The notes under the pieces: generated by a model
Databases searched by the model: none
Seen by the model: only the letters and a program-made list of their open reading frames with translations
What the model was told of the DNA's origin: nothing
Part shown: positions 25,824 to 33,687 of the stretch, in pieces
Position numbering within the stretch: position 1 is the first letter of the stretch
Layout of the letters: the number at the start of each line of letters is the position of its first letter
NCBI GenBank assembly: GCA_019424965.1
Contig: JAHYYL010000003.1
Location: 1 to 64,000, forward strand
Source: Collinsella sp.
Lineage (GTDB): Bacteria; Actinomycetota; Coriobacteriia; Coriobacteriales; Coriobacteriaceae
Direction of reading: 5' to 3'
Length of the DNA: 64,000 nt
Position numbers and translations under genes: made by a program

Positions 25824-26819
25824 CTAGGCGCCGATCTCGGGCAGCTCGGGAACATTGGTGTCGCCCGTACGGTCGCCGATGCAGATCTGCCACAGCTCGG
25901 TCCAGGTGCCGTCGTCCTCGATCTTCTTAAGGAAGTCGTTAACGAAGGCGACGCCGTCGGAATCGAGCGGCAGACCGATGCCATAGGGCTCCTTGCTGCC
26001 GAAGGGCTTGCCGGCAATCTTGTACTTGCCGGGCTCGCGGACCAGGGCGCTCTGCTGCATGTTGTTGTCGATGACGTAGGCGTCAACACGACCCTGCTGG
26101 AGTGCCTGGCGGGCCTCCTCGTCGGTCTTGAACTCCTGCTGGCTGGCCTTGGGGGCGAACTCCTCCAGGATGGCAGGGCCGTTGGAGCCGGACTGGACGG
26201 CGACGTTCTTGTCGGCCAGGTCGTCGACGCTCTTGATGTCGTCGTTATCGGCGAGCACCAGGATGGCCTGCTGGGTGTAGTAGTAGGGGCCGGCGAAGGA
26301 GACGAGCTTCTTGCGCTCGTCGGTAATGGTGTAGGTGGCAAAGACAGCGTCGACCTGGCCGTTCTGCAGGACAGACTCGCGCGTGTCCGAGGTCACCTGG
26401 GTGATCTCGACCTTGTTCTCGCCCAGAATGTAGTTGGACAGGAGCTGTGCGATACCGGCGTCGAAGCCGCGGGTCTGACCGTCTTTCTCGTTGAGGAGGG
26501 AGAAGAGCGTGGAGGTCTGAACGCCACCGATCTTAAAGACGCCGGCGTCCTTAACGGCCGTGGCCCAGGTGCTGGCGGCGATGGCGTCGTCATCGGCCTT
26601 GGGGCCGTTGTCGACGAGCTTGTCGAATGCCTTGGCGTCGAGCGTGGCGGAAACTTCGGTATCCTTGGAGCTCTTGGAGGAGCCGGCGGCGGAACCCTTG
26701 TCGGCCTCGGCGCTGGTGTCGGAGCAGCCGGCAAGACCAAGGCCGGCGACGGTTGCGAAGGTGGCGGCAACGAAGCCGCGGCGGTCGAGAACGACCTGCT
26801 GGGAGAGGTTCTTGCTCAT
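25824..26819 (-). CDS. Amino-acid ABC transporter substrate-binding lipoprotein (Tat-type signal)
   Basis: 331 residues. The N-terminus has twin arginine (DRRGFVAAT) before the hydrophobic stretch and a lipobox LAGC with Cys32, so it is probably exported by Tat and lipid-anchored. The mature part is a type II periplasmic-binding fold of the SBP_bac_3 family (DAGIAQLL..., FATYTITDERKKLVSFAGPYY, and DAYVIDNN blocks), as in glutamate/glutamine receptors. Substrate assignment is inferred from family. It has a sigma70-like promoter just upstream and leads the operon. Confidence 0.9.
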   Translation of the reverse strand: MSKNLSQQVVLDRRGFVAATFATVAGLGLAGCSDTSAEADKGSAAGSSKSSKDTEVSATLDAKAFDKLVDNGPKADDDAIAASTWATAVKDAGVFKIGGVQTSTLFSLLNEKDGQTRGFDAGIAQLLSNYILGENKVEITQVTSDTRESVLQNGQVDAVFATYTITDERKKLVSFAGPYYYTQQAILVLADNDDIKSVDDLADKNVAVQSGSNGPAILEEFAPKASQQEFKTDEEARQALQQGRVDAYVIDNNMQQSALVREPGKYKIAGKPFGSKEPYGIGLPLDSDGVAFVNDFLKKIEDDGTWTELWQICIGDRTGDTNVPELPEIGA

Positions 26820-26862
26820 GGTAGAACACCTTTCTCAATAAAATCCCTAGCGGTTGAGTAGA

Positions 26863-26892
26863 GTTATACCCTATCCGGCTCAAATGGGTCAA
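26863..26892 (-). promoter_or_regulatory. Promoter of the amino-acid ABC operon
   Basis: On the minus strand TTGACC (26887-26892) and TATAAC (26863-26868) are separated by 18 bases, a good vegetative sigma factor match, about 44 bases upstream of the binding-protein start. Confidence 0.75.
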
Positions 26893-26934
26893 CACGAAAT
26901 AACTCAGAAACATACTTGTCTTATGGGTAATTCT

Positions 26935-26987
26935 ACCTACCAAAAAGGGACAGGTTTATTTTGGTAGGCTTTATCTGGGCAAACGTT
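26935..26987 (+). repeat. Dispersed hairpin repeat, copy E
   Basis: ACCTACCAAAAAGGGACAGG then TTTATTTTGGTAGGCTTTAT then CTGGGCAAACGTT. The TTTTGGTAGG arm changes together with CCTACCAAAA, so base pairing is kept compared with TTTTGGCAGG copies. Confidence 0.85.
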
Positions 26988-27038
26988 GATTATTACAGCT
27001 AAGAAAGCGTTTTGCGGGCGGCCGGTCTCGTTGTTTTG

Positions 27039-27257
27039 TCTCAATCTGTAACAGGTAGACGAGGAAATGGGTTCTAGCTGTTACAGATCGAGATTATCTC
27101 TTCAGGGGGATTCGAATGTCTCGATCTGTAACATCTGGACGGACAAAAGGTCTCTAGCTGTTACAGATTGAGACAAAGGTCTGGGACTAAGATGTCTTAT
27201 CTAGATCTGTAACATCTGGACGAGGATTTATCCTCTAGATGTTACAGATTGAGATAA
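27039..27257. repeat. Tandem array of three related hairpins (~80-bp period)
   Basis: Three units (27039-27093, 27118-27174, 27197-27257), each with ATCTGTAACA at its left and TGTTACAGAT at its right and similar arms beyond (TCTC.../...GAGA). The left cores start at 27044, 27124 and 27205. Loops share GGACGA-like and TCTAG blocks but differ elsewhere. The array lies between the Dxs-like gene terminator and the ABC operon promoter, upstream of the latter. Confidence 0.88.
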
Positions 27258-27272
27258 TCGCGCCGCGAAAAT

Positions 27273-27312
27273 AAAAACCTTCGCAGGGGTGCTTCCCTTG
27301 CGGAGGTTTTTT
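27273..27312 (-). terminator. Terminator of the Dxs-like gene
   Basis: AAAAACCTTCGCAGGGG and CCCTTGCGGAGGTTTTTT form a stem with flanking A and T runs, so it can terminate in both directions. It reaches to the stop codon of the Dxs-like gene. Confidence 0.85.
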
Positions 27313-29092
27313 ACTCGTTGAGAAGCCTTGCGGCTTCGGCGGCCATGTTCTCGACCGTCATGCCGTTCTGCGCGAGCAGTTCGTTGGGGTCGTAGCGGTC
27401 GGGGAAGCCCTTGGCGATGCCGAAGGTGCGCGTGCGCAACGGCGTGCATGCTAGATAACATGCCACGCGCTCACCCCAGCCGCCGTCCAAGATGCCGTCC
27501 TCGAGGGTGATGACAACGCGATGCTCGGCGGCAAGGCTGTCGAGGAACTCGCGGTCGAGCTCGGTTGCAAAGCGCGGGTTGACGAGTGTGGCCTCGATAC
27601 CGTACTCGGCAGTCAGACGGTTTGCCACGCGCTCGCCCAGCTCAAAGAAATCGCCGAGCGCGAGTACGGCAACGTCGCGACCCTGGCGCATCACGTTGTA
27701 GCGAACGACGCTGTAGCCGGTGCCCTCGGCGGGCGCCAGATCGGGGCGGCTTACCAAGCCGATGCCCGGTACGCGGATTGCCACGGGATGCTCGCGGTGG
27801 TTGAGCGACCAGCTCAGCATGGACAGGTATTCCTCCATGCAGGCCGGCGCTAGGTAGCGCATGTTGGGAAGTCCGCCCAGCATGGAAATATCAAAGAACG
27901 AAAGGTGCGTCTCGGACGTGGTGCCAAAGATCGACGCGCCAAACACCAGGATGGTTGCAGAGGCGTCGTTGAGGCACAGGTCGTGCCACAGCTCGTCGTA
28001 GGCGCGCTGCAAAAACGTGCCGTACACACCAAAGACTGGCTTGGCGCCCGAGCGTGCAAGCGCGGTGGCAAAGGTCACGGCGTGCTCCTCGGCAATGCCC
28101 ACGTCGACAAACTGCTTGCCTGCCGCGGCGCGAAGCTCGGGTGTAAAGCCCATGATGTAGGGCGTGGCGGCCGTGATGCCCACGACCTGCGGATCGCGCT
28201 CGATGGCGGCGCTGAGCGCCTCGCCCGTAATATCGGCATAGGTGCGCGGTGCGGGCTCGCTCGGGTGGCCCGGGCAAAGTTTGCGGCCGGTTGCCATATC
28301 GAAGGGCCCCACATGATGCCAGTGCTCGGGGTCGCTCTGGGCTGGCTCAAAGCCCTTGCCCTTGGCGGTGGAGACATGCAGCACGATGGGATGATCGATA
28401 TCGCGCAGCTCCTGCAGCGTATCGACCAGCGCTTGGACATCGTTACCGGCGTCCAGGTAGCGATAGTCGAGCCCCAGCGCGCGGAAAACGTTGCGCTCAC
28501 AGGTGCCGTTGCTGGCGCGCAGCTCGGCCAGATTGCGATAGAGGCCACCGTGGTTTTCGGCGATGGACTGGTCGTTATCGTTGACGATGATGATCAGGTT
28601 GCTGTCGAGCTCGGCGGCATTGTTAAAGCCCTCAAACGCCAGGCCGCCCGAAAGCGAACCGTCGCCAATAACGGTAATGACGTTATACGTGTCACCCGCC
28701 AGGTCGCGCGCGTGGGCAAGGCCGCAGCCCAAGCTCACCGAGGTCGAGGTATGCCCCATGGCAAACAGGTCGTGCTCGGACTCGTCGGGATTGGCAAAGC
28801 CAGAAGCCTCACCATAACGCTCCGGATCGATATAAGTGTACGCGCGCCCGGTCAGCGCCTTGTGGGCGTAGGTCTGGTGCGAAACGTCAAAGACAATCTT
28901 GTCGATAGGGGAGTTAAACACGCGATGAAGCGCAACCGTAAGCTCAACGACGCCCAGGTTGGGGGCAACGTGTCCGCCGACAGCGGCGGAGCTTTCGAGG
29001 ATGGCGTGGCGAATCTCGCCGCAGAGCAGCGGAAGCTCGGCGCGGTCGAGAGCCTTGACGTCCTCGGGCGTTGTCGTTTGCGTAAGCAGCAT
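27311..29092 (-). CDS. 1-deoxy-D-xylulose-5-phosphate synthase-like protein
   Basis: 593-residue thiamine diphosphate enzyme of the Dxs/transketolase family. The ThDP site GDGSLSGG...NN, the FDVSHQTYAHK start of the family, HGGLY, and AEEHAV (catalytic Glu) are present. It is shorter than common Dxs (about 620-640) and lacks the DRAG motif where Dxs enzymes bind the glyceraldehyde phosphate; the corresponding stretch reads VFGASIFGTTSETHLS. It belongs to a short divergent clade often annotated dxs. Whether it feeds isoprenoid, thiamine or pyridoxal synthesis, or uses another acceptor, is unclear. No other MEP gene is nearby. Confidence 0.82.
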   Translation of the reverse strand: MLLTQTTTPEDVKALDRAELPLLCGEIRHAILESSAAVGGHVAPNLGVVELTVALHRVFNSPIDKIVFDVSHQTYAHKALTGRAYTYIDPERYGEASGFANPDESEHDLFAMGHTSTSVSLGCGLAHARDLAGDTYNVITVIGDGSLSGGLAFEGFNNAAELDSNLIIIVNDNDQSIAENHGGLYRNLAELRASNGTCERNVFRALGLDYRYLDAGNDVQALVDTLQELRDIDHPIVLHVSTAKGKGFEPAQSDPEHWHHVGPFDMATGRKLCPGHPSEPAPRTYADITGEALSAAIERDPQVVGITAATPYIMGFTPELRAAAGKQFVDVGIAEEHAVTFATALARSGAKPVFGVYGTFLQRAYDELWHDLCLNDASATILVFGASIFGTTSETHLSFFDISMLGGLPNMRYLAPACMEEYLSMLSWSLNHREHPVAIRVPGIGLVSRPDLAPAEGTGYSVVRYNVMRQGRDVAVLALGDFFELGERVANRLTAEYGIEATLVNPRFATELDREFLDSLAAEHRVVITLEDGILDGGWGERVACYLACTPLRTRTFGIAKGFPDRYDPNELLAQNGMTVENMAAEAARLLNE

Positions 29093-29320
29093 CGTTGTGG
29101 GTTACTCCATGCGAATCGAGCGCCGGCGCTCCCTCGGCCGACACAATTGCACAAGACAGTCTCGCACATTTTGGCGTTTGATATGTGACGGCGGCGCGGT
29201 AATTCGCCAACTGGTGGGGCAAAACGTTTTGTCCGATGCCATACTGATGTGTTCCATGATGTTTTTATCGATTGTGCACAGGCCGTGGCTTGCCGCCGTG
29301 AGCCGCTGGAAGGAGGCAGC

Positions 29321-29857
29321 ATGTCCGATGCCGTTCGTGCCGAGAAAATCGCGTGCGAAGTAGACCATGCTGCCCGTCAACTGGCGCAGGCGGGCCGTCT
29401 GGACCTGACGCGCGAGTTTATCCAGCATGGCGACGTGACGGTCTATGCACATGTGACCTCGGTGGCACGGGCAAGTCTGTCCTTTGCCGAGCACTTGGGC
29501 CGTGCTGGCATTTCGATCGACCGTGCCTCGCTGCTGCGCGGAGCCTTGTTACACGATTACTTTCTCTATGACTGGCACGATCCCGATCCGAGCCATCGCC
29601 TGCACGGATTTCGGCATCCGTTTTTTGCCCTGGCGCGTGCCGAGGTAGATTTTGAGCTGACGTCTCGTGAGCGGAATATTATCGTACGCCATATGTTTCC
29701 GCTGGTGCCGGTGCCGCCGACGTGTCGTGAGGCATGGATTGTGTGCCTGGCGGATAAATGGTGTGCTCTGCGTGAGACGGTCGCCGGTCGTCTGCGGCGC
29801 AAGGACGAGACAGACGATAGCGTGAGTAAAGCATCGAGCGAAAAGAGGAGAGGGTAG
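29321..29857 (+). CDS. HD-domain protein
   Basis: 178-residue predicted metal-dependent phosphohydrolase. HVTSVARAS, then LRGALLHDYFLYDWHD with the HD doublet, HGFRHP and DKWCAL fit the conserved metal ligands of HD proteins. The true start is 29321, where AAGGAGGCAGC stands upstream; the earlier ATG at 29249 gives an unrelated extension. It is 3 bases upstream of the next gene, so the two are coupled. Substrate unknown. Confidence 0.85.
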   Translation: MSDAVRAEKIACEVDHAARQLAQAGRLDLTREFIQHGDVTVYAHVTSVARASLSFAEHLGRAGISIDRASLLRGALLHDYFLYDWHDPDPSHRLHGFRHPFFALARAEVDFELTSRERNIIVRHMFPLVPVPPTCREAWIVCLADKWCALRETVAGRLRRKDETDDSVSKASSEKRRG

Positions 29858-29860
29858 ACG

Positions 29861-30880
29861 GTGGGGACCGCGATTGATATGGCGTTTGGCGGTGCGACGC
29901 TTGCCGCCTGCCCACTCTCGGCACTGGTGCTCTCGTTTGCCTTTTACGGGTTTTGCGGTTGGGCATGGGAGTCGACAGTATGCGCCATGCTCAATCACGG
30001 ACGATTTGCCAACAGTGGCTTTTTGCTGGGGCCGTGTTGTCCTATCTATGGTGTGGGCGGCATTGCCTGCTGGCTGCTGTTGCGCGGGATTCCGGATGCC
30101 TCGAGCCAGTTTGTCGCTGCAGCGCTCGTATGCAGCGTGATCGAGTACAGCGTAGGCGTGCTGTTGGAAAAAACAACGGGCGCTCGCTTTTGGGATTACT
30201 CGCACCTGCCGTTTAACCTGCACGGACGCATCTGTCTGTACTGGGCCTGCGCGTTTGGCTTGGGTGCGTTGTGTATTTGCCGTTTAGTGGAGCCGGCATT
30301 GCTGGGGCTGCTTGGCCATCTGCCGGTGCTGATTGTGCGGCTGTCCGCCTTTATCGTCGCGGTCGCGATGATGGTCGACGCGGTGTGCTCGTTGGCGAGT
30401 TGGCGGCGTCTGTCTGATCAGCTGGAGCGCGTCCGGGCCGACCTTGCCGACCGCATTAACGAGTCGCTTGCCGATGCGTCCGACTCTATGCTCGAACGTA
30501 TTCCCGATTCGGCGATCGGCTCGGTGGCACAGACGCATATCCGCAGCCGTGCCGTTAACGCGTGGCTGGCCGAGCTGGGCGACGCCGCGCTCGATGCCCT
30601 GCGCGAGAAGGCTTCGATGCCGACGTTTATCGCGGATGGTGCTCGCGGCCTGGCGCTTGCCGCCCGCCGCGTGGCCGATGCCGCGCCGAACATGCCGCGT
30701 CCGTCGCTCAGTCGTCGCCTTGCCGGCAAGAGCATGAGCCGTCCGGTGCCAAGCGTGTCACTCAGTCGTCGTGACCTGCGCTTTTTCAATGCCTTCCCGC
30801 GTCTGCGCATCAATCGCTACGAAGGTGTCATTCGAGCAACTAATCTCCGCGACCGCGCTCACGAGCTGTTTCGGCGCTAG
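29861..30880 (+). CDS. CmpB-like membrane protein (putative ABC-transporter type IV family)
   Basis: 339 residues. The N-terminal half is an integral membrane domain of about five helices with the family signature GRFANSGFLLGPCCPIYGVGG and FWDYSHLPFNLHGRICL (PF06541). The C-terminal 150 residues are soluble, basic and helical, without a recognisable motif. The GTG start follows AGAGGAGAGGG, overlapping the end of the HD gene. Despite the family name, no ABC ATPase is linked here; the role is unknown. Confidence 0.85.
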   Translation: MGTAIDMAFGGATLAACPLSALVLSFAFYGFCGWAWESTVCAMLNHGRFANSGFLLGPCCPIYGVGGIACWLLLRGIPDASSQFVAAALVCSVIEYSVGVLLEKTTGARFWDYSHLPFNLHGRICLYWACAFGLGALCICRLVEPALLGLLGHLPVLIVRLSAFIVAVAMMVDAVCSLASWRRLSDQLERVRADLADRINESLADASDSMLERIPDSAIGSVAQTHIRSRAVNAWLAELGDAALDALREKASMPTFIADGARGLALAARRVADAAPNMPRPSLSRRLAGKSMSRPVPSVSLSRRDLRFFNAFPRLRINRYEGVIRATNLRDRAHELFRR

Positions 30881-31077
30881 CCGGGACGGGTGTGCTTGCG
30901 GCCCCTTGCTCGCGTATTTCCCATTGGTTTCGCGTCCGTTGCTGCGCCGTTTCCAAGATTGCGGCAGCATTTCCATTCAACAACGCCGCGTTTAACAACG
31001 CTGTATCTGGTCTACACCAGTTGCCCCTCGGCCGCATTATGGGCGCCGACAACGTTTATGCGATCAAGGGGGAGCGA

Positions 31078-32355
31078 ATGTACGATACGGGATCGACAAC
31101 GTTTATGCTCATCTGCACCATGCTCGTGTTTTTAATGACACCGGGTCTGGCGTTTTTCTATGGCGGCCTGTCCAGGCGCAAAAATGTCATCAACACCATG
31201 CTTATGTGCTTTGGCGCCATTGGTCTGGTTGGTGTGCTGTGGATTGTTGCCGGCTGGTCGCTGGCCTACGGCGGCGACGGTTCCAGCCCGCTTATTGGAG
31301 GCCTTGACCAGCTGCTGTGCCTGCCGGTGCTCAACCAGGTGCTGCAGGCGGCTGAGGGCAATGCCGCGGACGGTGCCGTCTATCCTCAGATTATCAACAT
31401 CGCCTTTCAGATGGCATTTGCCATGATTACTGCCGCTATCGTCACGGGCAGCCTAGCCGGCCGCGTTAAGTTTGGTGCCATGACGGCTTTCCTGGGCATT
31501 TGGCTGCTTGTGGTCTATGTGCCGCTCGCCCACATGGTCTGGGGCGGCGAGGGCTCCTTTATCGGCGACATCATCGGCGCACTCGACTTTGCCGGCGGCG
31601 ACGTGGTACACATTTCGTCCGGTCTCACGGGCCTGATTCTCTGCTTAATGCTCGGCCGTCGTCGCGGTTTTGGCATGGTGAGCTACCGTCCGCATAACGT
31701 GCCGTTTGTGGCGTTGGGCGCCGGGCTGCTTTGGTTTGGCTGGTTTGGCTTTAACGGCGGCAGCGAGTTTAAGGCCGACGCCGTGGCCGCGCTTGCCATC
31801 CTCAACACCGTGACGGCCAGCGCGGCGGGCATGGTCTCGTGGCTTGCCGTCGAGCGCGTGCATACCGGCCGCCCCACGCTGGTGGGTGCCAGCACCGGTC
31901 TGGTTGCGGGCCTTGTGGTGGTCACGCCTGGTGCGGGTTTTGTCGAGCCGTGGGCGGCGCTGGTCATGGGCCTGATCGTCTCGCCTGTCTGCTACCTGGC
32001 CATCAGCCATCTCAAGACCAAGTTTGGCTACGACGATGCACTCGACGCGTTTGGCTGCCACGGCATCGGCGGCATCTTGGGCGGCGTGCTCACGGGGCTG
32101 TTCTGCGTGCCGGAGCTCTCATGGACCGGTAAGGGCGGCCTGTTCTACACGGGCGACGTGTCGCTGCTCATCTCGCAGATTTTGGGCATTGTGGTGACGG
32201 TTGCTATTGTGCTGGTGCTCGATTTGGTGATCGCCGCAGTGGTCAAGGCGCTGTTCCACGGCAGCCTGCGTGTGGACGAGGCCGACGAGGCGCTGGGCCT
32301 GGATGCGAGTCAGCACGGCGAGAGCGCGTATCCCTCGTTCTCCGGACTTGACTAG
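31078..32355 (+). CDS. amt: Ammonium transporter
   Basis: 425-residue Amt/Rh channel with about eleven helices. FFYGGLSRRKNVINTM, DFAGGDVVHISSGLTGL (pore His) and GCHGIGGILGG (second pore His) are the family signatures. The ATG at 31078 has AAGGGGGAGCG upstream; the longer frame from 30892 would add a non-homologous leader. It is followed by a PII gene, the usual partner that plugs Amt when nitrogen is ample. Confidence 0.94.
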   Translation: MYDTGSTTFMLICTMLVFLMTPGLAFFYGGLSRRKNVINTMLMCFGAIGLVGVLWIVAGWSLAYGGDGSSPLIGGLDQLLCLPVLNQVLQAAEGNAADGAVYPQIINIAFQMAFAMITAAIVTGSLAGRVKFGAMTAFLGIWLLVVYVPLAHMVWGGEGSFIGDIIGALDFAGGDVVHISSGLTGLILCLMLGRRRGFGMVSYRPHNVPFVALGAGLLWFGWFGFNGGSEFKADAVAALAILNTVTASAAGMVSWLAVERVHTGRPTLVGASTGLVAGLVVVTPGAGFVEPWAALVMGLIVSPVCYLAISHLKTKFGYDDALDAFGCHGIGGILGGVLTGLFCVPELSWTGKGGLFYTGDVSLLISQILGIVVTVAIVLVLDLVIAAVVKALFHGSLRVDEADEALGLDASQHGESAYPSFSGLD

Positions 32356-32356
32356 C

Positions 32357-32466
32357 GGCACGGCTTTCCCAGGCACCCGACCTTGCCCCTCAAACCGTCG
32401 CTTGCGTACCGAAGTACGCGGCGCTCCTCTTTCGGAGCAATCTCGGGCACCTGGAAAACCCGTGCC
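32357..32466. repeat. Imperfect long hairpin between amt and PII genes
   Basis: 32357-32380 and 32443-32466 are inverted complements with about 20 of 24 matches; inside is a perfect GCGTAC/GTACGC stem-loop with loop CGAA. It begins directly after the amt stop and ends 46 bases before the PII start, so it could adjust the ratio of the two products. Confidence 0.7.
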
Positions 32467-32511
32467 ATGTGAAGGACAATCAATTTCTTTTATTGAAGAG
32501 AGGAATTCACT

Positions 32512-32850
32512 ATGAAGAAGATTACGGCGATCGTTCGTGCCGAGAAGCTTGAGGTTCTTAAAGACGCGCTGTTTGCTGCTGATGTTCGTGGTATGACCAT
32601 CAACCAAGTGCAGGGCTGCGGCGCGCAGCATGGCTGGAAGGAATACGTGCGCGGCAACGAGTTGCTTGTCAACACGATCCCTAAGGTGCAGTTCACGCTC
32701 ATTTGCGCCGATGAGCATGTCGACGGAATTGTCGAGATTATCTGCAATGCTGCTCGCACCGGTGCCGTTGGAGACGGCAAGATCTGGGTCGAGCCGGTCG
32801 AGGAAGTTATCCGCATCCGCACCGGCGAACACGGCCCCGCCGCGGTGTAG
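32512..32850 (+). CDS. glnK: PII nitrogen-regulatory protein
   Basis: 112-residue PII trimer subunit that senses ATP/ADP and 2-oxoglutarate and controls Amt. Its fold is clear (MKKITAIVRAEKLEVLKDAL, GMTINQVQGCG, VNTIPKVQ, GDGKIWVEPVEEVIRIRTGE), and the ATP-site Arg/Lys appear kept. In the T-loop the modification Tyr51 of proteobacterial and actinobacterial PII is Leu51, and Tyr46 is also absent. Covalent control by GlnD is therefore unlikely; control by ligand binding is expected. Located right after amt, with AGAGGAATTC upstream of ATG. Confidence 0.93.
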   Translation: MKKITAIVRAEKLEVLKDALFAADVRGMTINQVQGCGAQHGWKEYVRGNELLVNTIPKVQFTLICADEHVDGIVEIICNAARTGAVGDGKIWVEPVEEVIRIRTGEHGPAAV

Positions 32851-32924
32851 AATCGACTGCCTGCCATCCGCAACGTTAAAATACTGCAATGAGGCACAAG
32901 ACTTGCGTTGCGGATGGACAGATT

Positions 32925-33587
32925 ATGGGGCGTAATAAATATCCCGAGGAGACGGTCGCGAAGATTCTCGACGCGGCGCTGGAGCTATTCTGCGCACAGG
33001 GTTATGAGGGGACGAGCATTCAAGATATCGTCGACCGCCTCGATGGCATGACCAAGGGCGCTGTCTATCATCACTTTAAGAGTAAAGAAGAGATTTTCAA
33101 CGCCGCATTTGATCGGGCAATGGCTCCGATTGTTGAGCGCCGCCGCTCAACGCTTGGTATCGGTAATATGAACGGAGCCCAAAAGCTCAAGCGGCTGTAC
33201 GCGCCCGAGTCCGTCGTTCCACAAATTGAGCTATGGGCACGCATACATCCTGCGGCGGATCCGGTAAAAAGCTCGCGTCTACTGGCGATGCAGTACCAGG
33301 GCTCGTTTGACGAATCGGCCGATGGCTGTCTTTTGCCAGTGATCGAGGAGGGCATCGCCGACGGCTCCATTGCGTGCGAATGCCCTCGCGAAGCGGCGGA
33401 GGCCGTATCGTTGTTGGCGAATCTTTGGTTGCTGCCATTGTTCCGTCCGCTTGAATCCAAGGACCGAATGCTCGCTCGCGCTCAATGTTTGGCGCAGATG
33501 GCTGCCGCGGTGGGACTTGATTTGGGGGAAGAAGTGCTTCAGACAACGGCGCAGATTTGGGACGTATGGGACCGCGCCGGGTGGTAA
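32925..33587 (+). CDS. TetR/AcrR-family transcriptional regulator
   Basis: 220 residues. The N-terminal helix-turn-helix (YPEETVAKILDAALELFCAQGYEGTSIQDIVDRLDGMTKGAVYHHFKSKEEIF) is textbook TetR; the C-terminal ligand domain is unassigned. The next gene is an MFS transporter preceded by palindromic operators, so it most likely represses that transporter and its own gene in response to a small toxic molecule. The start at 32925 is favoured by homology. Confidence 0.9.
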   Translation: MGRNKYPEETVAKILDAALELFCAQGYEGTSIQDIVDRLDGMTKGAVYHHFKSKEEIFNAAFDRAMAPIVERRRSTLGIGNMNGAQKLKRLYAPESVVPQIELWARIHPAADPVKSSRLLAMQYQGSFDESADGCLLPVIEEGIADGSIACECPREAAEAVSLLANLWLLPLFRPLESKDRMLARAQCLAQMAAAVGLDLGEEVLQTTAQIWDVWDRAGW

Positions 33588-33589
33588 TA

Positions 33590-33608
33590 TAGATACTGAC
33601 GGTATGTA
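33590..33608. promoter_or_regulatory. Probable TetR operator, site 1
   Basis: ATAC-TGACG-GTAT core, an imperfect copy of the site at 33654 with the same 5-base spacer length, placed right after the regulator gene. Confidence 0.55.
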
Positions 33609-33617
33609 ATTGATTTG

Positions 33618-33643
33618 TAAGGGTAGCCACGGCTGCCCTTTTC
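33618..33643 (+). terminator. Terminator after the TetR gene
   Basis: AAGGGTAGC and GCTGCCCTT pair around CAC G and are followed by TTTTC. It separates regulator and transporter transcripts. Confidence 0.7.
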
Positions 33644-33653
33644 AAGTCATTAA

Positions 33654-33674
33654 ATACATACTAACGGTATGTAT
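33654..33674. promoter_or_regulatory. Probable TetR operator, site 2
   Basis: ATACATAC-TAACG-GTATGTAT is a perfect 8-bp palindrome with a 5-base spacer, 13 bases before the MFS start. Placement over the transporter leader and similarity to site 1 support repression by the linked TetR protein. Confidence 0.7.
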
Positions 33675-33687
33675 AGGGGATAGGCTT

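Noticed and set aside
27039..27257. CRISPR array
   Set aside because: Only three units, each a palindrome of ~55 bases with unequal short gaps, no cas genes nearby.
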